From assembly GCA_013297565.1 (NCBI GenBank), contig JAAFHK010000002.1, positions 1 through 41,739 on the forward strand: 41,739 bases of DNA, in the 5' to 3' direction. The notes beneath the pieces are model-generated. The model did not search any database. It had not been told where the DNA came from and saw only the letters and a list, made by a program, of their open reading frames with translations. The position numbers were made by a program, and so were the translations under genes. Below, piece by piece: positions 25,492 to 33,545 of this stretch. Position 1 is the stretch's first letter. Each line of letters begins with the position of its first letter. Source of the stretch: Cytophagales bacterium (GTDB lineage: Bacteria; Bacteroidota; Bacteroidia; Cytophagales; Thermoflexibacteraceae).

Positions 25492-26676
25492 TTAAAAAAC
25501 CACTTTTAATAAATCCTGCCAAAATTCCTCTAAGGCTTCGTTTGTCCATTCCGAAGTGCGTGTGCCGATGTTGGTCGTAAAAATAATCGTTGTTTTCGAA
25601 TCAGGAAAATAATACCAATAGGTAGTTGCCCCAAAACCCTTGCCCCGATGCCCAAAAGCCTGTCCCTGAACGGTCTGACGGCGTTCGAGTCCTGCACCGT
25701 AGGCTGTAGAGTCGCTTGTCCCAATCCAATCCTGCATGATTTTGGCAGGAAGCGGACTTTGAAAAAGCGTATTTTTTTGCAGGGCATTGCTAAAAAGAAA
25801 AAGATCGTACAGAGTCGTCAAAGCTCCGTCATGCCCTTGTAAATAGGACATTTGCTTTAGATTCACTTGGGTTATATTTTCCAGAACTTTGTTATTGCGT
25901 TTGTCCCAGTAAAAATTTACCACTCCTTTCACATTTGGATAATTTTCACCACTTTTATAGTAACTTCGGGACATTCCTGCTTTCTTGAAAATCTGGTTTT
26001 CAACCAAAGCCGCATGACCCTTTTCAACGTTCTGATCGAGAATCAGCGAAAGCAAAAGGTAATTCGTAGCAGAATATTGGAAACCTTCGGAAGGAGCAAA
26101 ACTTGGCTTGGCGTGTCGCAAATAATCCAATATTTTTTCAGGATTGTATTCTCTTTCATAATCGTTTGCCGTATCGAGAAGCCAATTTTTGATTTCCAAA
26201 AAATTAGGAATCCCTGAAGTGTGCGAAAGCAAATGGTTTATGGTAATACTTTCAGAATTTTTAATATTTTTCAAATATTTTCCATCAAGATACAGCGTAA
26301 TTGGATCAGAAATTTTCATTTTTCCCTGTTCGATCATTTGTAAAACCAAAACCGCCGTTAGCGTACTGGTAATATCAGAAGGCATAAACAAATGATTTGT
26401 TTTGAGGGGCGTTCTGTCCTCGATGCGGGCATTTCCACGTGCATCGAGCCAGAGTCCGTGCTTGTCATGAATCAAAAGCCCAAGCGCAGGAAGCTGTTTT
26501 TCACGGACATAGCGCGAAAGCAAAAGCCGATATTTCAAATCTTTTGGGTGCGAATAGGTACTATCTTTAAATCCCAAAGTGGCAGGATTCACGATGTCCA
26601 AGCCTTGATCGGTTTTGCAAGACGATAAATAAAAAGTCAAAAACAAGGAAAAAATAGCAAAAAAATAATTTTTCAT
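25492..26676 (-). CDS. Beta-lactamase/PBP4-fold lipoprotein, catalytic residues lost
   Basis: 394 residues. A signal peptide with lipobox LSSC (Cys20) makes it a lipoprotein. The fold is the class C beta-lactamase-related serine hydrolase family: LLSHTSGIP (149-157), the HRG near the C-terminus (343-345, the family's third motif), and surrounding helices are in order. The nucleophile motif is S100-D-I-T103, so the lysine of SxxK is threonine. The second motif is Y201-S-A203, with Asn replaced by Ala. I read both from the nucleotides. It is probably a non-catalytic binding or regulatory protein, not a resistance enzyme. Confidence 0.88.
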   Translation of the reverse strand: MKNYFFAIFSLFLTFYLSSCKTDQGLDIVNPATLGFKDSTYSHPKDLKYRLLLSRYVREKQLPALGLLIHDKHGLWLDARGNARIEDRTPLKTNHLFMPSDITSTLTAVLVLQMIEQGKMKISDPITLYLDGKYLKNIKNSESITINHLLSHTSGIPNFLEIKNWLLDTANDYEREYNPEKILDYLRHAKPSFAPSEGFQYSATNYLLLSLILDQNVEKGHAALVENQIFKKAGMSRSYYKSGENYPNVKGVVNFYWDKRNNKVLENITQVNLKQMSYLQGHDGALTTLYDLFLFSNALQKNTLFQSPLPAKIMQDWIGTSDSTAYGAGLERRQTVQGQAFGHRGKGFGATTYWYYFPDSKTTIIFTTNIGTRTSEWTNEALEEFWQDLLKVVF

Positions 26677-26723
26677 TTGGTTTTATTCGATTCTCTAAGG
26701 CTTTAACGCTACAAAGTTACGGC

Positions 26724-26807
26724 AATTATATTGAAACTAAATTGCTTCGTGTCGTAAACCGAAGTTCTTGTATGTTTTACGGCGAACAAGAATGTTCGCC
26801 GTACAAA
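26724..26807 (+). repeat. Dispersed two-hairpin repeat, copy A
   Basis: An 84-base unit about 80% identical to 41124-41206. The second hairpin is ACGGCGAAC-AAGAAT-GTTCGCCGT. It lies in the 186-base gap before hisH and ends 55 bases from its start codon. Copy B ends 57 bases from the start of the DUF2805 gene. Confidence 0.7.
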
Positions 26808-26862
26808 TCCATTAAAAAATTAGAAACTTTTTGCTAATATTGCCCAAAAATACGAAAACCCC

Positions 26863-27471
26863 ATGAAAGTAGCCATTATTCGATACAATGCAGGCAATAC
26901 GCAATCTGTCATTTATGCCCTCGAACGTTTGGGCATTGAGCCGATTATTACAGACGATCCCGAAATATTACAATCCGCCGACCGCATCATTTTCCCTGGT
27001 GTTGGTGAGGCAAGTACGGCTATGAACTACCTGAAAGACAAAGGTTTAGACCAATTAATTCCAAAATTGAAACAACCTGTTTTAGGCATTTGTTTGGGTT
27101 TGCAGTTACTTTGTGGGCATTCGGAGGAAAACGATACGGATTGTTTGGGCATTTTTGATACTCAAGTACGAAAATTTCCCGCCTCAACTCTGAAAGTTCC
27201 GCAAATGGGCTGGAATACGATTACAGATTTGAAAAATACTATTTTTGAAGGTTTGGAAAAAGAGGAATACGTCTATTTTGTGCATAGTTATTATGCCGAA
27301 ATTTCGGAAAAAACAACCGCAACGGCTCACTACGGAGTACCTTTCAGTGCGGCATTGCACATAGATAATTTTTATGCGGTGCAGTTTCACCCCGAAAAAA
27401 GCAGTACGGTCGGTTCGAAAATTATTGAAAATTTTATACAAATGAATAATCTTTTAGTAGATTTGTCGTAG
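26863..27471 (+). CDS. hisH: Imidazole glycerol phosphate synthase subunit HisH
   Basis: 202 residues, full length. A class I glutamine amidotransferase that supplies ammonia to HisF in histidine synthesis. Features are YNAGNTQSV at the start, GVGE (46-49), the nucleophile C77 in LGICLGLQLL, the oxyanion strand PQMGWN (113-118), and H176/E178 in QFHPEKS. No hisF, hisA or other his gene is adjacent, although HisH normally works with HisF. HisH paralogues also occur in glycan loci, where they feed amidotransferases such as WbpG, but no such partner is here. The simplest reading is a displaced histidine gene. Confidence 0.9.
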   Translation: MKVAIIRYNAGNTQSVIYALERLGIEPIITDDPEILQSADRIIFPGVGEASTAMNYLKDKGLDQLIPKLKQPVLGICLGLQLLCGHSEENDTDCLGIFDTQVRKFPASTLKVPQMGWNTITDLKNTIFEGLEKEEYVYFVHSYYAEISEKTTATAHYGVPFSAALHIDNFYAVQFHPEKSSTVGSKIIENFIQMNNLLVDLS

Positions 27472-27526
27472 TGCTATTTTGTGGCACGGAAAAACAATTT
27501 TCATTTCCTCTAAAAACATTTAATTT

Positions 27527-28063
27527 ATGAAAAAGCAATTTTTTTGGCAAAAATGGTTCATTATTGCCTTTTTGATTTTTGGGACAGTAGCCTGCGGTGG
27601 TAGCAAAAAAACGGAAGAAAAAACCGAAACTCCCAATAGCAACACTACAAACGGCACCAAAACTGATGAAGTAGAACAGCCCAAACCTGCTGATAAGGAA
27701 CAAGTGGTGGAAGGTGGCGCTTTGAATACGTATTTTCCAAAACCACAAGGCGATTTTGATATTGTTTTTACACAAGAAAAAGATGGTTTTGTGCAAGCTG
27801 TTTTGAAAGAAAAAAACGAACAAGTGGCTACTTTTAGCGTGGCAGACATGGCAAACAATCCTGACGGGGCTAAAAAATATGCAACTGCTAAAGAAAAGCT
27901 CGATATGTATCCAATGAGTAGTCGTGGTAAAGCCGATATGATTTTAGTAGGTGAAAAATATCAGGTTAGTGTACAATCCGACAGTGAGGCTTTCACGAAG
28001 GAAATGCGCCAAACATGGCTCAAACGCTTCAATTTGAGTGGATTAGCTACTTTGAAAAAATAA
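27527..28063 (+). CDS. Small lipoprotein of unknown function
   Basis: 178 residues. Signal peptide with lipobox TVAC (Cys23), a Lys/Glu/Thr/Asn-rich linker to about residue 60, then a compact mixed domain of about 115 residues (ALNTYFPKPQGDFDIVFTQEKDG...LKRFNLSGLATLKK). I do not recognise it. It stands alone, 55 bases after hisH. Confidence 0.7.
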   Translation: MKKQFFWQKWFIIAFLIFGTVACGGSKKTEEKTETPNSNTTNGTKTDEVEQPKPADKEQVVEGGALNTYFPKPQGDFDIVFTQEKDGFVQAVLKEKNEQVATFSVADMANNPDGAKKYATAKEKLDMYPMSSRGKADMILVGEKYQVSVQSDSEAFTKEMRQTWLKRFNLSGLATLKK

Positions 28064-28086
28064 ATTTTTCATTTTGAATTTTACTG

Positions 28087-28120
28087 AATCCCCCCTGCCC
28101 CCCTTTAAAAAGGGGGATTT
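28087..28120. terminator. C/G-rich hairpin terminator
   Basis: AATCCCCC and a second C6 run both can pair with GGGGGATT, around a CTTTAAAAAG centre, followed by TTTTCTTT. It lies 24 bases after the lipoprotein stop. Similar C-rich palindromes are scattered in Bacteroidota genomes. Confidence 0.7.
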
Positions 28121-28174
28121 TCTTTCAAATGTTATTTCTTTTGTCAAAACATTTTCCAATTTATTAGTTAGAAT

Positions 28175-28918
28175 ATGCCTACAACTTCTTATACACTCGG
28201 TTCTTGGGTTACGCTGAATCACCCTTCCATAGTCGAAATTATGGCTGATGCGGGTTTTGATTGGCTTTGTGTGGATATGGAACATTCGGTAACGGATTAT
28301 TTCGAGGCTCAACAAATGATCGCCATGATTCAGGCAAAAGGTTTGAAAGCCTTTGTGCGGGTAGGCGAAAATAACACAAGAATCATTAAACGGGTGCTTG
28401 ATGCGGGAGCAGACGGAATCATAGTCCCGATGGTCAATTCACAAGCTGAAGCCCAAAAAGCCGTAGAAGCGGTTTATTATCCACCTTTTGGCAAGCGCGG
28501 GGTAGGGCTGGCAAGGGCGCAAAGTTACGGTTTCGGCTTCGAGGATTACAAAAACGGAAAAGCAAAGGAAATTACCTTAATTGTTCAAATCGAACACATT
28601 AACGCCATCAAAGAATTGGACAAAATAATCCAAACCGAAGGCGTGCATGGGACGTTTATTGGACCCTACGACCTGTCGGGTTCGATGGGCAAACCAGGGC
28701 GTTATGATGACGATGACGTAAAAGTGGCTTTGGCGGAATATGAAAAAATTGCGAAAAAATACGATAAATTGATTGGGTTTCACGTCATTCAACCCAATTT
28801 TGAATTGGTTTTGGAAAAAGTACAAAAAGGTTATAATTTTGTGGCTTTCAGTTTGGATACCTTGTTTTTGGGAACGGTTGCTCGCAATCAGGTCAAAGCA
28901 TTAAAAGAAAACGCCTAA
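28175..28918 (+). CDS. HpcH/HpaI-family class II aldolase
   Basis: 247 residues. Metal-dependent pyruvate aldolase family, making or splitting 2-keto-3-deoxy acids. The barrel has GSWVTLNHPSIVEIMADAGFDW, the general base in VDMEHS (H37), VRV (R62, pyruvate binding), the metal ligands E140 (VQIEH) and D166 (IGPYDLSGSMG), and YYPPFGKRGVG. All catalytic positions are filled. Known substrates are 4-hydroxy-2-oxo acids such as those from homoprotocatechuate degradation or 2-keto-3-deoxy-glucarate; no degradation genes are adjacent. It starts a run of genes that leads to a cytidylyltransferase, so a role in assembling a keto-deoxy sugar acid is plausible (inference). Confidence 0.9.
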   Translation: MPTTSYTLGSWVTLNHPSIVEIMADAGFDWLCVDMEHSVTDYFEAQQMIAMIQAKGLKAFVRVGENNTRIIKRVLDAGADGIIVPMVNSQAEAQKAVEAVYYPPFGKRGVGLARAQSYGFGFEDYKNGKAKEITLIVQIEHINAIKELDKIIQTEGVHGTFIGPYDLSGSMGKPGRYDDDDVKVALAEYEKIAKKYDKLIGFHVIQPNFELVLEKVQKGYNFVAFSLDTLFLGTVARNQVKALKENA

Positions 28919-28932
28919 TTTTTTGTTGGATC

Positions 28933-29595
28933 ATGAGTCTTTATTCCCCTTTTACGCTTGTCCATTTCGAGGAAGTTTGTAGCAAATTGGAAGAAAAATA
29001 TTTTTTCGAGTTTGATAATGGGCGCTTTTTGTGGCGACAAAACCAAAGTATCACAATTCCTACTTTGCTGATTGTCAATATATTGCGTTCGGAACGTTCG
29101 GAAGCATGGGATTTGTTTTGCCAATTTATTGAAGAAATGCAATACGATATGACTACTAAAGAACATCAATTATTATCATCTGTCCTTATCGGTGATAGTC
29201 ATCAACAACTGGATTTTGACAAATATAATGTGTATGCGGAAAATGCCGCTGTTAGCACAAAAGGAAAGAAAAAATATCGTATTCCCGATCTGATGATCGT
29301 TCAAGAACCTGAAAAACGCGATGAAAACGGGTGTTTAGTCAATCCGATTATCATTGCCGAAATTTTGTCGACTGGCACAAGTAAAGCCGACAAAACTGAA
29401 AAATTGGAGGAGTACAAGGAGATCGAAAGTTTGCAGGAATATGTAATTTTTGAGCAAAACCAAATTGGCGTAAAACAATTTAGCCGCAGTACGGATTGGC
29501 AAGAAAAAGAATTTTCAAAAGCGGAAGAAACGGTCGAATTGACTTCGGTAGGTATAAAATGGAGTTTGGAAAAAATTTATAGGAAAATAAAGTAG
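28933..29595 (+). CDS. Uma2-family (DUF820) restriction-endonuclease-like protein
   Basis: 220 residues. The C-terminal half has the PD-(D/E)xK-like pattern of the family: RIPDLMIV (Asp), then PIIIAEILS (Glu) and KADKTEKLEEYKEIESLQEYVIF. The N-terminal part is longer than usual. Family members are common in Cyanobacteria and Cytophagales, usually with unknown targets. It starts 14 bases after the aldolase stop and is embedded in the sugar locus without clear reason; it could be mobile. Function unknown. Confidence 0.85.
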   Translation: MSLYSPFTLVHFEEVCSKLEEKYFFEFDNGRFLWRQNQSITIPTLLIVNILRSERSEAWDLFCQFIEEMQYDMTTKEHQLLSSVLIGDSHQQLDFDKYNVYAENAAVSTKGKKKYRIPDLMIVQEPEKRDENGCLVNPIIIAEILSTGTSKADKTEKLEEYKEIESLQEYVIFEQNQIGVKQFSRSTDWQEKEFSKAEETVELTSVGIKWSLEKIYRKIK

Positions 29596-29614
29596 GGAAT
29601 TGCAAAAAAGAATA

Positions 29615-29622
29615 TAATTTTG
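29615..29622 (+). promoter_or_regulatory. Possible -7 box before the cytidylyltransferase gene
   Basis: TAATTTTG, an exact TAnnTTTG, 22 bases before ATG 29644. No TTTG lies at the expected distance, so the promoter is only tentative. Confidence 0.3.
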
Positions 29623-29643
29623 CAGCGTTTTATTTGAAAAAAT

Positions 29644-30414
29644 ATGAATATTATAGGTATTATTCCTGCGCGTTTGGCGGCTACTCGCTTTCCAAATAAG
29701 CCTTTGGCGAATATTTTGGGCATGCCGATGGTTGGGCATTGTTACATTCGTTCGAAAATGTGCAAAAGCCTTTCGGAGGTGTATGTGGCAACTTGCGACC
29801 AAGAAGTAGTCGATTATATTGAAAGTATTGGCGGAAAAGCTATTATGACTGCCGATACACACGAACGCGCCTCCGACCGTTGTGCCGAAGCCTTGCTTAC
29901 TATCGAAAAACAAACAGGCAAACGAGTCGATATGATGGTCATGATCCAAGGTGACGAACCCATGATTACGCCTGAAATGATTGATCTGGCGGTCGAACCT
30001 TTGATAAAAGACGAAACGATCTTGATTTCGAACCTCATGGAAGATTTGGAAACGGTAGAGGAATGGGAAGACCCAAATGAAATCAAAGTGGTGGTCGATA
30101 AACAAAGTTTCGCTTTGTATTTTTCCCGCAATCCGATCCCTTCGAAAGCCAAATGGAAAGGCGAAATACCCATGTACAAACAAGTTTGTATTATTCCCTT
30201 TCGCAGAGATTTTTTGTTGGAATATAACCAAATGCCCCAAACGCCTTTGGAACAGATCGAGTCGGTCGATATGATGCGGCTATTGGAAAATGGGTTGAAA
30301 GTAAAAATGGTTTATACGCCACAAATTACCTTTTCGGTCGATACTTTGGAAGATTTGGAAGTGGTAAATGCAGAAATGCAAAAGGATTTATTAGTAAAAA
30401 CATATTTGAAATGA
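29644..30414 (+). CDS. KdsB-like CMP-ulosonic acid cytidylyltransferase
   Basis: 256 residues, normal for KdsB. It should transfer CMP from CTP to a 3-deoxy-ulosonic acid. Conserved parts are IPARLAATRFPNKPL (8-21), QGDEP (102-106), DPNEIKVVVD (143-152), ALYFSRNPIP (157-166), PLEQIES (201-207), RLLENG (212-217) and VDTLEDLE. In the stretch usually HxSGTDR the sequence is HERASDR (73-79), and the usual HIGIYAYR is YKQVCIIPFR. These are sugar-contact regions, so the substrate may not be Kdo. Its stop overlaps the next gene in an ATGA. Confidence is high for the family, moderate for the substrate change. Confidence 0.88.
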   Translation: MNIIGIIPARLAATRFPNKPLANILGMPMVGHCYIRSKMCKSLSEVYVATCDQEVVDYIESIGGKAIMTADTHERASDRCAEALLTIEKQTGKRVDMMVMIQGDEPMITPEMIDLAVEPLIKDETILISNLMEDLETVEEWEDPNEIKVVVDKQSFALYFSRNPIPSKAKWKGEIPMYKQVCIIPFRRDFLLEYNQMPQTPLEQIESVDMMRLLENGLKVKMVYTPQITFSVDTLEDLEVVNAEMQKDLLVKTYLK

Positions 30415-31394
30415 AAGAGGAAGAAATCCGAAAACGTGATGTTTTTAATAAATATTTAGAACTTTCAGCCCAAGATGTGGCTGTTTTTTTCAAAGATAGT
30501 TCTCAATATGAAACCATAAATTGCCCTGCTTGCGAGTCCGATAATTTGGAAGTGAGTTTTCAAAAAAACAATTTCCAATATTGCACTTGTCAGGCTTGCG
30601 ATACGCTTTTTGTGAATCCTCGCCCAAGTCTGGAGCAAATGAATCATTTTTATTCCAATTCACCTTCTACCAATTTTTGGGTAAATGAGTTTTTTAAACC
30701 CGTAGCCGAAGCTCGCAGGGAAAAAATGTTCCTCCCAAGAGCCGAATATATTGCGGATTTTTTGAAAGATAAAAAAGGAATGAAAGTGGGAGATATAGGA
30801 GCAGGTTTTGGAATATTTTTGGAAGAACTTAAAAAAATTCGACCTGATTTTGAACTCATAGCCATTGAACCTTCGGTCGAGATGATCAAAATTTGCCAAG
30901 AAAAAGGTTTAAAAGTTATTCCGAATTTGATCGAAGAAGTAAAAGGTTTTGATAACCAATTTGATGTATTAGTTTCTTTCGAACTCTTTGAACATTTGCA
31001 CACTCCGAAGTTTTTTGTAGAAAAAATACATAAGTTGCTTAAACCCGAAGGCTATTTTATTTTCACCACGCTAAACGGTTTGGGTTTCGATATTCAGGTG
31101 CTTTGGGAACGTTCCAAATCGGTTTCGCCTCCACACCACCTCAATTTTTTCAACCCTTGGTCGGTTTCCAAACTTTTTGAAAGTCAAGGTTTTAGGGTTG
31201 TTGAAGCTGCTACGCCTGGTAAGTTGGATTGGGATATTATTGAAAGCGGTTTTTTGAAAGAGAATGTTCAGCCTGATCGTTTTTGGCAAACCTTGAGCAA
31301 ATACGGTTCTGAAGATTCGAAAAAAACTTTTCAGAGTTGGATTAGTGAGCAAAATTTCAGTTCACACATGAGGATTATTGTGCAAAAAATGTAA
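30411..31394 (+). CDS. Class I SAM methyltransferase with N-terminal zinc ribbon
   Basis: 327 residues. An N-terminal zinc ribbon (CPAC, then CTCQACDTLFVNPRP) precedes a Rossmann methyltransferase with motif I VGDIGAGFGIFLEEL and post-motif FELFEHLHTPKFF. The PPHHLNFFNPWS segment is shared with the paralogue at 33546. This pair of features marks sugar methyltransferases of polysaccharide loci (C- or O-methylation). It overlaps the cytidylyltransferase stop by 4 bases and is 19 bases before the SGNH gene. Substrate unknown. Confidence 0.88.
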   Translation: MKEEEIRKRDVFNKYLELSAQDVAVFFKDSSQYETINCPACESDNLEVSFQKNNFQYCTCQACDTLFVNPRPSLEQMNHFYSNSPSTNFWVNEFFKPVAEARREKMFLPRAEYIADFLKDKKGMKVGDIGAGFGIFLEELKKIRPDFELIAIEPSVEMIKICQEKGLKVIPNLIEEVKGFDNQFDVLVSFELFEHLHTPKFFVEKIHKLLKPEGYFIFTTLNGLGFDIQVLWERSKSVSPPHHLNFFNPWSVSKLFESQGFRVVEAATPGKLDWDIIESGFLKENVQPDRFWQTLSKYGSEDSKKTFQSWISEQNFSSHMRIIVQKM

Positions 31395-31413
31395 ATTAAT
31401 TATTTAGCTTTTT

Positions 31414-32499
31414 ATGAGCATGGCAGATATAAGATACCAGTTAGCCCCACAAATGCGTATATATGATCAATTACAGCAAGTTTGGCTGCCTTACCTCATG
31501 TTTTCTCAAATGCCTAATTTTCAATCTGAAGTAGTTTCGACTGATGTAAGAGGACTGCGCATTAGCCCTCAATATGATAATGTTAATCATATTTCACCAA
31601 ACACACCAATTAATTTCTTAACTGGTGGTTCGACAGCGTTCGGCGTAGGAGCAAGTTCTGACAAAAATACTATATCTGCCATTTTAAGTAATAATTTACA
31701 GAATTATTGGCTAAATTATGGCGGACGAGCCTATAGTTCTACACAGGAATTAATGAGTTTCCTTTTTTATAGTAATTATTGGAAAAATATAAAAAATGTG
31801 GTCATATTCAGTGGGGTAAATAATATGGTTCTTTACTATATATCTCGATATTACCCTGAACTCTTAGGTTCTTTTTATTTTTCGAATTTTTATTATGAAA
31901 AAATGAATGACTTAAAAAGAAAAAATAGCTTTGTGAAATTTTTAAGAACCGCTGCTAAAACTCTATTAAAACCGTTTTATCCTGAACTGGATTATGAAAA
32001 TATATCTATACAGACCCTATTTGAGATTTTAATGGGTAATGTAGAATTGGGCAAACAAAACCAAATACAAAAAAATCATGGTATTATTCATAGAAAAGAT
32101 ATTAATATGTTTTATGAAGTCACCGAACGTGATTTGTTACTTTGGAGGTCTTTTGGAAAAGCCCACAATTTTAAAGTACATTTTGTATTACAGCCTTTTT
32201 TTAATTGGACTACAAAAGAACCTTCAATAGAAGAAAAAAAACTTTTTGAGGCATTAGATAAATCGCAACAACAACATTGGCAAACGATAAAAAACTATAT
32301 AGACAATCCAATGGCTTATAAAGAATATAAAGACAGATTACAAACAATTTGTCAGTCTTTTGATATTTCTTTTTTGGATACAAATACTTTTTTCGATGCA
32401 TCACTAAACAACTCTTTTTTGTTTGTAGATCGAGTTCATTTGAATGATGCAGGTAATGAGCTAATTGCAGATATTATTACAAAAAATTTAAACTTATGA
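31414..32499 (+). CDS. SGNH/GDSL hydrolase-fold protein
   Basis: 361 residues. Catalytic blocks are visible: GGSTAFGVGA with S73, block II GGRAYSS (G104), SGVNN with N137, and DRVHLNDAGNE with D339 and H342. The fold covers esterases and O-acetyl transferases. There is no signal peptide or membrane helix, so it is probably cytoplasmic. In this locus it may add or remove an acyl group on the sugar; that is inference. Its A+T-rich codon use is a little more extreme than that of the neighbours. Confidence 0.82.
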   Translation: MSMADIRYQLAPQMRIYDQLQQVWLPYLMFSQMPNFQSEVVSTDVRGLRISPQYDNVNHISPNTPINFLTGGSTAFGVGASSDKNTISAILSNNLQNYWLNYGGRAYSSTQELMSFLFYSNYWKNIKNVVIFSGVNNMVLYYISRYYPELLGSFYFSNFYYEKMNDLKRKNSFVKFLRTAAKTLLKPFYPELDYENISIQTLFEILMGNVELGKQNQIQKNHGIIHRKDINMFYEVTERDLLLWRSFGKAHNFKVHFVLQPFFNWTTKEPSIEEKKLFEALDKSQQQHWQTIKNYIDNPMAYKEYKDRLQTICQSFDISFLDTNTFFDASLNNSFLFVDRVHLNDAGNELIADIITKNLNL

Positions 32500-32621
32500 G
32501 TGATAATTGGATAATTACTATAATTATAGTCGTAGTTGTGGTAGTCTTTTTAGGAGTAGGAAACTATTTTGTCAAAAAACAAAAAAACAAGCCACCTGAT
32601 GATATTTACCCCATGTGGTAA
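32496..32621 (+). CDS. 41-residue single-pass membrane peptide
   Basis: ATG 32496 overlaps the SGNH stop codon as ATGA. The peptide starts MSDNW, has one strongly hydrophobic helix (IITIIIVVVVVVFLGVG), a short basic patch (KKQKNK) and the tail PPDDIYPMW. Overlap with the SGNH stop suggests coupled translation. No family known to me. Confidence 0.5.
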   Translation: MSDNWIITIIIVVVVVVFLGVGNYFVKKQKNKPPDDIYPMW

Positions 32622-32656
32622 ATGTTTATTTATAATATTTTTGATTTTTAAAAACT

Positions 32657-33532
32657 ATGAAAGCAGTTGTTTTTGGCGGTTCTGGTTTTATTGGAAGTCA
32701 TGTGGCGGATTATTTGGTCAAGCAAGACATGGAGGTTCGCATTTTTGATTTGCGCCCTTCCAAGTATCTTTCTGCGAATCAGGAAATGATATTAGGGGAT
32801 ATGCAAGATCAGGAGCAAGTCGAAAAAGCCATCGAAGGGGTAGATTATGTTTATCATTTTGCGGGTATTGCCGACATCAAAGAAGCCCAAGAACGCCCAA
32901 TAGAAACCGTAAAAGCCAATATTTTGAGTACGATTTATATTTTGGAGGCTTGCGTCAAATACAAAATAAAACGTTTTGTGTATGCCAGCACGATTTACGT
33001 TTATAGCGATTCGGGTTCGTTTTATCGGAGTTCCAAACAGTCTTGCGAACTTTTTATCGAGAACTATCATCAAGTTTATGGTTTAAATTATACTGTTTTA
33101 CGTTACGGTTCTTTGTTTGGCGAACGAGCAAATCAGTTTAATTTTATTCATAATGCCATCAGGCAGGCTCTTACAGAGAAAAAAATTACGCGTCAAGGGG
33201 ACGGTTCAGAAATTCGGGATTATATCAACGTCCATGATGCCGCCAAAGCCAGCGTAGAAATCTTATTCAAAGCGGAATTTGAAAATTCATACGTGATGCT
33301 CACAGGTTCGCAAACGATTCGTATGAAAGACCTGCTTTTGATGATTAGGGAAATGCTGAAAAACGAGGTCGAGATCGAATATACGCACCAAAAAATGGAT
33401 GCGCACTACGAAATTACTCCGTATGCCTTCCGTCCAAGAGTTGCCAAAAAATACATTCCTGAATACTACCACGATTTGGGGCAGGGAATTTTGGAAACGA
33501 TTTATGAAGTGTATGAGGAATTAAAGGATTAA
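32657..33532 (+). CDS. NAD-dependent epimerase/dehydratase (extended SDR)
   Basis: 291 residues. Rossmann motif GGSGFIGSH (7-15), FAGIAD, an STIYVYS strand, the catalytic YRSSK (YxxxK), and GSLFGERANQ before the substrate domain. The C-terminal part is typical of nucleotide-sugar epimerases, though the precise reaction cannot be told. Its stop precedes the methyltransferase by 13 bases. Confidence 0.88.
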   Translation: MKAVVFGGSGFIGSHVADYLVKQDMEVRIFDLRPSKYLSANQEMILGDMQDQEQVEKAIEGVDYVYHFAGIADIKEAQERPIETVKANILSTIYILEACVKYKIKRFVYASTIYVYSDSGSFYRSSKQSCELFIENYHQVYGLNYTVLRYGSLFGERANQFNFIHNAIRQALTEKKITRQGDGSEIRDYINVHDAAKASVEILFKAEFENSYVMLTGSQTIRMKDLLLMIREMLKNEVEIEYTHQKMDAHYEITPYAFRPRVAKKYIPEYYHDLGQGILETIYEVYEELKD

Positions 33533-33545
33533 ATAACATTAAACC

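Noticed and set aside
25492-26676. Antibiotic-resistance beta-lactamase
   Set aside because: The catalytic Lys and Asn are missing, so hydrolysis is not expected.
28087-28120. CCCCC/GGGGG palindrome as the start of a CRISPR array
   Set aside because: A single hairpin without regular repeats or spacers; it is a terminator. No CRISPR array was seen anywhere in the window.
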